From positions 1-14,196 of the forward strand of contig JAFAPJ010000249.1 in assembly GCA_019247255.1 (NCBI GenBank): 14,196 bases of DNA, written 5' to 3'. The stretch comes from Methylobacteriaceae bacterium (lineage in GTDB: Bacteria; Pseudomonadota; Alphaproteobacteria; Rhizobiales; Beijerinckiaceae). The translations under genes and the position numbers were made by a program. The notes under the pieces were generated by a model, which was not told the origin of the DNA, ran no database searches, and was given only the letters and a program-made list of their open reading frames with translations. Every line of letters starts with the position of its first letter. Positions within the stretch are counted from its first letter, which is position 1. This document shows, in pieces, positions 8,631-14,196 of the stretch.

Positions 8631-11600
8631 GCGGCCGCTCCCTCGCTCTCGCCATCGAGCGACCATTCCTTGACGCGCGCCAGATGGTCGTAGGCCGCGA
8701 AGCGCGCGGCGAATTGCGGGTAGGGCCGCGAGAGATAGCCCGCGCCATCCCGCCCATAGCGGCGAACGAGCTCCGTCAGGCCCGCGAGGTGCTCGGCCGC
8801 GATCTCGTCGAGGCTCCGCTTGTCCCTGGGCGGGGGCGCGACCGGGCAGAGCGTCATCGTCGCGCGTCCGCCGATCTTCACGTGAAGGAGGTCGGGGCAG
8901 GCTCGCGACGCTGGGACGTCCCTGAACCCGCCGGCGCGCAGGATCGCGGCCTCGAGCGTCATCTGGGGCGAGAAGCCGGCCGCGATCGCCCGGTTGCTCG
9001 GCGGCGTCCCGGTCTTGAAGTCGATGACCGCGCCCGTTCCGTCGAGCCCGGTCTCGACCCGGTCCGCCCGGGCGACGAGGGCGAAGCTGTCGTCCGGCGC
9101 GATCTCGATCTCGAGCCGGCCCGGCACCTCGACGGCGAGCCCGGACAGGCGGGCGCGGCGCTCGCGCTCCCAGTCAAGATAGACTGGGACGAAGCGCTCG
9201 AAGGCCGGCCACCAGAGCGCGTGGAGCTCGGGGTACGCTTCCCCGAGCGGCCCGAAGACGTCGAGCCCGATCTGAAGGAGCGCGGCTTCGGCGTCCGGCG
9301 GCAACCCGGCCGGATGCCGGGTCGCGAAGGTCGCCAGGATCGCGTGGATGGCCGTCCCGCGATCGGCAGCAGAGGGCGGCACGGCGACCTGGTCGAGCGG
9401 GTCGAGCCGGAGAACGTGCCGGGCGTAGATCGCGTAGGGATCGCGCACGAGGGTCTCGATCTCGGTGACGCTGAGGCGGCGCGGAAAGCGCGCCGCGCCG
9501 GGCGTAGGAGCCGGACGTCGGACCGGGGGGGATGGAGCGGCGCGATCGAGCTCGGCGGCGAGAGTGAGGTAGCGCTCGCCGCGACTGCGCAGGGCGCCGT
9601 AGCGCGGCTCGCCCAGAAAGGCGCGCAGCCGCTCGAGAAAGCGCGACGGCACGGTCGGCTTGCCGCCGCGCTTGCGGGACCGGGTCACGATCGCGTCGCC
9701 CGTGGCGAGCGCCTGAACGAAATCGTGGGCCGTCTGCCCGATGCGCCGCTCGGGCGGCGACAGCCCGAGGGTCAGCCGCATCGGCCGGTTCAGGAAGGCG
9801 TCCGTCGTCGCGACCGGCGGCCAGATCGTCTCGTCGAGGCCGCCGAGAACCACGCGATCCACGTCGAGGAGCCGGGCTTCGAGCAGGCCCAGAATCTTCA
9901 CCCGACGATGCGCCGACCGCGCCTCGGGTGCGAGGGTCCGGCCGCGCGCGAGCGAAGCGAAGAAGGCGGGGTAATCGGCGAAGCGGCCGAGGATCGAGCG
10001 GCCGGCCCCGTCCGCGACGGACGCCGCCGCGAGGTCGTCGAAGAGGCGGTCGAGCGCCTCGCGCGCGGCGTCCGGCTCCGTCCCGGCCTCCTCGGGACGG
10101 CTGGTCAGGGCCGCGACCGCGGCTTCGTGACGGCCCGCCAGCGCCACGAGATCGACGAGGCGGTCGTCGGGTTTCGGCCGGAAGTCCCCGAAGGCGGCGT
10201 CGAGGCGATCGAGGAGCTCGCGCGCGAGCTCCCAATCCCCCTCGGCCAACCGCCGCCGCGGCTCCGGATCCCGCCGGGAGCGCTCCCGCCGGCGCAGATC
10301 CAGGGCGGCCGCGAGCCCGGCGAGGCCCGGCCGCGGCGCAGGTCCGCGGCAGGCCGCGACCTCGAGCGCGCCGGCCGCGCGCTCGACGGTGTCGCGCGGC
10401 CATCCGAGCGTCAGCTCGGGATGGGCGAGAAGCGCGAGAAGCGCGCCCGGCTGGAAGTCTGACGCGGCCGCCTCGGCGGCCAGCCGCGCGAGCCGGCCCG
10501 CCGCGCTCTCCGCGAGCGCCCGGCCGGCGCTGTCCTCGACCGCGACGCCCCAGCGCCCGAGCTCGGCCGCGACGCGCGCCGCGAGGGCGCGGTCGGGCGT
10601 CACGAAGGCCGCGCGCCGTCCGGGCTCGGCCAGCGTCTCGCGCAGCGCGACCGCGATCGCGAGCGCTTCCTGGCGCTCGTCGGGCGCCTCCACGAGCACG
10701 AGGCCTTCGCTCCCCTTATCGGCCAGGATCGTGTGCTCGATGGGCGGGATCGCCGCCCAGGCATCCGTCGTCTCGGCCGGGCGCATGACCTCCGAGAGCA
10801 GCGCGCGCCGCGACGCGGTCCGGCCGTCCGCCGTCCCGAGCGCCGGCACTTCATGCCGGCCGAGACCAAGGTGCTCCTCGAGCAAGCGGCGCAGCCCGAA
10901 TTGTGGATGGCCCCAGAGGCCGGCCGCGAACGCATCGTCCACGCCCCGGCGTGTCCCCGCGCGGGCCGGCGCGCCGATGGCGCGCCACCCGGCCTCGTCG
11001 AGGTCTTGATCGAGCCCGGGCAGCACGACGGCCCCGTGCGGCGCGCGCGCGATCGCGGCGAGGAGCCGCGCGGTCGCCGGAATGGAGCCGGTCGAGCCCG
11101 CCGCGACGACGGGACCGCCAGGCGGGCTCTCCCTGAGGCGCGCGGCCTCCCCGTCCAGCGCCGCGTTGCGGCGCCGGGCGGGATCGGAGGCCCCGCGTTC
11201 CGCGAGGATCGCGGGCCAGTTCTCGTGCGCGATCCTGACGAAATCGAGAGTCAGGCGGAAATAGCGCGAATACTCGATCTCGACCGCGCCTTCGAGCGCC
11301 CCCCAATCGACGTCCTCCATCGCGAGCGCGTCCATGAGGCCTTCGAGATCGGAGGCGAGCGCGACGGCGTCGGCGGGCGAGCCCGGCAGGGCGAACGGCA
11401 GGCCCGAGGCCGGGTTCAGCCGGTCGACCTGCGCCGACCAGCCCTGGACGAGGCGCGTCAGGATGAGCCGTCGCTCGAGCGGCGGGATGGCGGGCGGCAG
11501 CGTCCCGGCGGTCGCCGACGGGCCGGCCTCCAGGTCGACCTCCTCGGCGTCGCCGAGCGGCACGATGCGGGGTAGGAGGAGCGCCCGACGGCCGGTCCGC

Positions 11601-11782
11601 TCAGCCAGGATCTGCCCGAGCGCCCGACCGGCACGGCGGGTCGGGAGGTAGATCGTGGCGTCCGCGAGCGTCGCGCCGGCCGGCCAGCCGCCGGTCAGCT
11701 CGCCCGAGAGAAGCGCGTCCGCGAGGGTCGGCAGGAACGGCGTCCCGGCCGGGATCGTGAAGACACGCGGGGAGCGGGGCAT
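8627..11782 (-). CDS. addB: Double-strand break repair protein AddB
   Basis: The AddB subunit, partner of AddA in end resection, 1051 residues from the ATG at 11782. The N-terminal RVFTIPAGTPFLPTLADALL and IYLPTRRAGRAL blocks and the internal VVLGGLDETIWPP (644-656) are typical of proteobacterial AddB. The nuclease domain is intact by motif: DRGTAIHAIL (His813), ADRVE (Asp907), VIDFKTG (Asp921, Lys923) and SPQMTLEAAIL (Gln940). Unlike Bacillus AddB there is no Walker A loop at the N-terminus, and only three cysteines exist (478, 962, 979), so the four-cysteine Fe-S arrangement is missing; this fits the alphaproteobacterial type. A GTG five codons upstream (11797) has GAGAGG at 7-nt spacing and is a credible alternative start. 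The frame stays open far upstream, but that part runs out of frame through murU and amgK. The stop overlaps addA as GTGA. Confidence 0.95.
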   Translation of the reverse strand: MPRSPRVFTIPAGTPFLPTLADALLSGELTGGWPAGATLADATIYLPTRRAGRALGQILAERTGRRALLLPRIVPLGDAEEVDLEAGPSATAGTLPPAIPPLERRLILTRLVQGWSAQVDRLNPASGLPFALPGSPADAVALASDLEGLMDALAMEDVDWGALEGAVEIEYSRYFRLTLDFVRIAHENWPAILAERGASDPARRRNAALDGEAARLRESPPGGPVVAAGSTGSIPATARLLAAIARAPHGAVVLPGLDQDLDEAGWRAIGAPARAGTRRGVDDAFAAGLWGHPQFGLRRLLEEHLGLGRHEVPALGTADGRTASRRALLSEVMRPAETTDAWAAIPPIEHTILADKGSEGLVLVEAPDERQEALAIAVALRETLAEPGRRAAFVTPDRALAARVAAELGRWGVAVEDSAGRALAESAAGRLARLAAEAAASDFQPGALLALLAHPELTLGWPRDTVERAAGALEVAACRGPAPRPGLAGLAAALDLRRRERSRRDPEPRRRLAEGDWELARELLDRLDAAFGDFRPKPDDRLVDLVALAGRHEAAVAALTSRPEEAGTEPDAAREALDRLFDDLAAASVADGAGRSILGRFADYPAFFASLARGRTLAPEARSAHRRVKILGLLEARLLDVDRVVLGGLDETIWPPVATTDAFLNRPMRLTLGLSPPERRIGQTAHDFVQALATGDAIVTRSRKRGGKPTVPSRFLERLRAFLGEPRYGALRSRGERYLTLAAELDRAAPSPPVRRPAPTPGAARFPRRLSVTEIETLVRDPYAIYARHVLRLDPLDQVAVPPSAADRGTAIHAILATFATRHPAGLPPDAEAALLQIGLDVFGPLGEAYPELHALWWPAFERFVPVYLDWERERRARLSGLAVEVPGRLEIEIAPDDSFALVARADRVETGLDGTGAVIDFKTGTPPSNRAIAAGFSPQMTLEAAILRAGGFRDVPASRACPDLLHVKIGGRATMTLCPVAPPPRDKRSLDEIAAEHLAGLTELVRRYGRDGAGYLSRPYPQFAARFAAYDHLARVKEWSLDGESEGAAA
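8638..8644 (-). promoter_or_regulatory. addA ribosome-binding site within addB 3' end
   Basis: Reverse-strand GAGGGAG lies 7 nt before the GTG at 8630 and inside the last addB codons. It supports the GTGA-overlapping start over the ATG at 8666. Confidence 0.55.
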
Positions 11783-11808
11783 GGCCCGCTCTATCACGCG
11801 GGCGCCTC

Positions 11809-12531
11809 TCAGGGCAGCGCGGCGAGACGGCTTTCCGCAGCTTCGAGCGCCTCGGGCGTTCCGACATGGAGCCAATCGCCGTCGAGCTTGAGCCCGAAGA
11901 GGCGCCCGGCGCGCTCCGCCCGGTCGAACAGGACGTTCAGCGAGAAAGCGCCCGCGGGCGCCTCGGCGAAGAGCGCGGCCTTCACGAGCGCCACCCCGGC
12001 ATAGACGTGAGGGGCCGTGCCGGCCGCCTCCCGCCTGGCGAGCCGGCCGTCGGAGGCGAGGCGATAATCGCCGCGACCGTCGTAGCCGAGGCTCTCGCGA
12101 GGGGCGAGAAGCAGGAGGATGTCCATCCTCTCGGGATCCCACCCCGTGATGATGCGGGCGATGTTCGACGGTCCGGGCTCGGTCCAGAGCGAATCGGAAT
12201 TGAGAACCAGAAATGTCGGGCCGAGCCGGGAGAGCGCGAGCCGAATGCCGCCGCCCGTCTCGAGCGGCTCGGGCGCGGCCCGCTCGTCCGAGATCGTGAT
12301 CGCGAGGTCGTGCCGGTCCGCGAGATGCGCGACGATCATGTCCCCGAGGTAATGGACGTTGACGACCGCGCGGCGGATGCCGGCCGCGACCAGGCGGTCG
12401 AGCGCCCGGTCGAGCATGGTGCGGCCGCCGACCGCGACGAGGGGCTTCGGCCGCGTATCCGTGACCGGCCGCATGCGTTTGCCGAAGCCGGCCGCCAGCA
12501 CCATGGCGGCGAGGTCGTCGGGCGCGGTCAC
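11809..12531 (-). CDS. murU: N-acetylmuramate 1-phosphate uridylyltransferase-like nucleotidyltransferase
   Basis: A 240-residue sugar-1-phosphate nucleotidyltransferase. The nucleotide-binding signature LAAGFGKRM (12-20) continues into RPVTDTRPKP (21-30); ETGGGI (91-96), the metal-binding NSD (111-113) and DWLHVGTPEAL (219-229) follow. Its position next to an AmgK-type kinase identifies it as MurU, which converts MurNAc-1-phosphate and UTP to UDP-MurNAc in cell-wall recycling, a route that bypasses MurA and is known to lower fosfomycin sensitivity. The start is the GTG at 12531, overlapping the stop of the upstream fusion gene as GTGA; no good Shine-Dalgarno is visible, so reinitiation by terminating ribosomes is likely. 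An internal ATG at residue 10 would cut close to the nucleotide-binding loop. On sequence alone other hexose-1-phosphate nucleotidyltransferase specificities are possible. Confidence 0.88.
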   Translation of the reverse strand: MTAPDDLAAMVLAAGFGKRMRPVTDTRPKPLVAVGGRTMLDRALDRLVAAGIRRAVVNVHYLGDMIVAHLADRHDLAITISDERAAPEPLETGGGIRLALSRLGPTFLVLNSDSLWTEPGPSNIARIITGWDPERMDILLLLAPRESLGYDGRGDYRLASDGRLARREAAGTAPHVYAGVALVKAALFAEAPAGAFSLNVLFDRAERAGRLFGLKLDGDWLHVGTPEALEAAESRLAALP

Positions 12532-14081
12532 GCCGATGGGCCGGCGAAGCCACCGAAGGCCGCGTACCAGCCCTTGAGCCGCGCGAGCGCCGGATGGGCG
12601 AGGTTGCGGGCGAGATAGGCCTGGATGCGCGGCAGGTGCCGGAGGTAGTCGGGCTTGCCGTCGCGCTTGTCGAGCCGGGCGAAGATCCCGAGGATCTTGG
12701 TGGCGCGCTGGGCCGCCAGGATCGCGTAGGCCGCCGCGAAACCGCCCGTGTCGAAGGTCGGGTCGGCCTGGCGGCGCGCCGCCGCGTAGAGGCCGAGAAG
12801 CTTGAGCTCGAGCTCGGCCGGCACCGTGACGCGCGCGTCCTGGAGGAGCGAGGCGACGTCAAAGGCTGGATGGCCGAGCACCGCGTCCTGGAAGTCGAGG
12901 AGCCCGACCCGGTCCGTGCCCTCGCGGTCCGGAAGCCAGATCAGGTTGGGTGAATGGTAGTCGCGCAGCGTCCAGGTCGTGGGCTGCGCGACGACGGGCG
13001 CCAGCGTTTCCCGCCAGATATGGCCGAACTCGGCCCGGACGGAGCCCGAGGGCTCGCTGCCCACGATGTGCGGCTGGTACCAGTCGAGCAGCAGGTCGAC
13101 CTCGATGAGCAGCGCGTCGAGATCGTAGGGCGGGACCGCATGGACCCGATCGCCCCCGATCGGCAGCTCGGCCGGCAGGTCGAGGCCGTGCAGACGGGCG
13201 AGGAGCCGGGTCGCCTCCGCGTAGCGGTCCGGGATCGGGCCGTCGGAATCGACCACGCCCTCCCGGCCGAAATCCTCGATGACGAGGAGGCCCGCCTCGA
13301 GATCGGACGCATAGATCGCGGGCGCGCTGAAGCCCTGGCTCCGCAGCCCGCGATCCACCGCCACGAAAGCGTGGACGGATTCCGCGAGCCGCGCGATCGC
13401 GCTGTAGGGCCGGCCGCGCCTGACCGGCGGTCCGTCCGGCCGCGGCGGCGAGATCATCAGGATGGCGCTCTTCCCGGAAGGCTTCACGAGCCGCTCGTAG
13501 GCGCGGGTCGAGGCGTCGCCGCCCATGACGATCCGCTCGGCGTCGGCCCAGCCCGCTCGCGCGAGGAGCGCCAGGACGGCATTCGTGCGCGCGAATCGCT
13601 CGAAGAGCGGGCCCGCGCCGGTCGCGATCAGGCGCCGTCCCGATCCCGCCAGCTCGAGCTCGAGCGCAAGGTCGAGCCGGGTCGTCCCCAGCACGCTTTC
13701 CGCCCGCTCCGGCCATTCGAGGAGCATGACGCCGTCCTGCCGCAGCTCGTCGAAGCCGAGCTCGACGAGCTGGTCGGGCCCGGCCAGGCGGTAGAGATCG
13801 ACGTGATGCACCGGTCCGCGCGGGCCGTCATAGGTCTGGAGCAGGGTGAAGGTCGGGCTCGGCACCTCGAGCGCCGGATCGCCGAGATGCGCCCGCAGGA
13901 TGGCGCGCGCGAGCGTGGTCTTGCCGGCCCCGACCTCACCCCGGAGCGCGACGACGTCGCCGGGCTCGAGCTCGGCCGCGATCACGCGTCCGAGCGCGAT
14001 CGTGGCGGCTTCGTCCGCGAGCTCGATCAGGGGTAGCCCGGCGAGCGGGACGTCGTCGAGCACGGCGCGCGCTTCGCTCAT
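12528..14081 (-). CDS. tsaE: TsaE-AmgK fusion: t6A ATPase domain plus anomeric sugar kinase
   Basis: A two-domain protein of 517 residues from the ATG at 14081; numbers here count from the GTG one codon earlier. Residues ~18-150 are TsaE, the ATPase that with TsaB and TsaD makes N6-threonylcarbamoyl-adenosine-37 in tRNA: P-loop GEVGAGKT (49-56), SPTFTLLQTY (76-85), HHVDLY (93-98) and LLEWPERAE (121-129). Residues ~168-515 are an APH-fold kinase like AmgK, which phosphorylates MurNAc (and GlcNAc) at C1: GGDASTRAYERL (188-199), IEDFG (269-273), catalytic loop LRDYHSPNLIWL (373-384, Asp375, Asn380) and metal site LLDFQDA (395-401, Asp397). The linker is only about 15 residues, with no stop or frame break, so the fusion is genuine; it is known across Rhizobiales. 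The upstream kinase gene ends in TGATG at this ATG (or GTGA with the GTG at 14084), and murU overlaps the 3' end by 4 nt. Confidence 0.93.
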   Translation of the reverse strand: MSEARAVLDDVPLAGLPLIELADEAATIALGRVIAAELEPGDVVALRGEVGAGKTTLARAILRAHLGDPALEVPSPTFTLLQTYDGPRGPVHHVDLYRLAGPDQLVELGFDELRQDGVMLLEWPERAESVLGTTRLDLALELELAGSGRRLIATGAGPLFERFARTNAVLALLARAGWADAERIVMGGDASTRAYERLVKPSGKSAILMISPPRPDGPPVRRGRPYSAIARLAESVHAFVAVDRGLRSQGFSAPAIYASDLEAGLLVIEDFGREGVVDSDGPIPDRYAEATRLLARLHGLDLPAELPIGGDRVHAVPPYDLDALLIEVDLLLDWYQPHIVGSEPSGSVRAEFGHIWRETLAPVVAQPTTWTLRDYHSPNLIWLPDREGTDRVGLLDFQDAVLGHPAFDVASLLQDARVTVPAELELKLLGLYAAARRQADPTFDTGGFAAAYAILAAQRATKILGIFARLDKRDGKPDYLRHLPRIQAYLARNLAHPALARLKGWYAAFGGFAGPSA

Positions 14082-14196
14082 CACTCGGCCGCGATACGGT
14101 GCACGGGGCGGCCGTCGACCGGGAACCGGCAGGTCACGACAGTGCCGGCGCCGGGCCGCGAGGCGAGCTCGACCTGGCCGCCGTGCAGCTCGACGA
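14081..14196 (-). CDS. Sensor histidine kinase, C-terminal end (partial)
   Basis: Only the last 37 codons lie in the window; the gene continues past the right edge. The visible VELHGGQVELASRPGAGT is the G2-box end of a HATPase_c domain, followed by the last beta strand (VVTCRFPVDG) and a short tail HRIAAE. This is the ATP-binding end of a two-component sensor kinase. In related genomes a PAS-domain kinase occupies this position before the TsaE-AmgK fusion, but sensor domains and partner regulator cannot be seen here. The TGA stop (14083-14081) shares a base with the next gene's ATG, so the kinase is probably co-transcribed with the cluster. Confidence 0.85.
   Translation of the reverse strand, partial: VELHGGQVELASRPGAGTVVTCRFPVDGRPVHRIAAE

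Noticed and set aside
8684..10462. Forward open frame of 592 codons opposite addB
   Set aside because: It is the antisense of AddB nuclease and core motifs; composition is low-complexity Arg/Gly/Glu with no family resemblance.
11783..12862. Upstream extension of the addB frame (360 codons)
   Set aside because: It runs out of frame through murU and the AmgK domain, which have clear motifs in their own frames; AddB homology begins at RVFTIPAG.

Overview
The window is very GC-rich (about 70% by eye) chromosomal DNA with tightly packed housekeeping genes. The TsaE-AmgK fusion followed by a MurU-type nucleotidyltransferase, addB, addA and trxA, and the nearby accD-folC pair, is a gene order typical of Alphaproteobacteria of the order Hyphomicrobiales (Rhizobiales). 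A Methylobacteriaceae-like or related high-GC lineage is plausible, but the sequence alone does not settle the genus. I see no rRNA, tRNA, CRISPR array, insertion sequence, integrase or prophage gene.

Left part (1-2401): a short leader holding a 10-bp palindrome precedes a forward gene for a PHB-depolymerase-type esterase. It converges on, and overlaps by 62 bp, a reverse gene for a radical-SAM lysine 2,3-aminomutase-family protein (KamA/EpmB-like).

Middle (2402-4731): a 98-bp divergent intergenic region, then accD (acetyl-CoA carboxylase beta subunit, with a degenerate zinc ribbon) and folC (dihydrofolate/folylpolyglutamate synthase), both forward.

Right part (4756-14196): a reverse cluster, in transcription order: end of a sensor histidine kinase (runs off the right edge), a TsaE-AmgK fusion, murU, addB, addA and trxA. 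Two junctions are 4-nt GTGA overlaps, one is a TGATG or GTGA overlap, one gap is 26 nt and one is 74 nt. This suggests one translationally coupled transcript joining tRNA t6A synthesis, peptidoglycan recycling (MurNAc to MurNAc-1-P to UDP-MurNAc), double-strand-break repair and thiol-disulfide exchange. folC and trxA are convergent, 24 bp apart.

No stretch longer than 300 bases lacks a gene. The many long antisense and shifted open frames are by-products of the high GC content. I found no convincing previously undescribed system. The most interesting items are the fusion and its operon, the altered catalytic loop of its kinase domain, the loss of AccD zinc ligands, the apparent stop-codon read-out of the aminomutase into the esterase gene, and the structured trxA leader.
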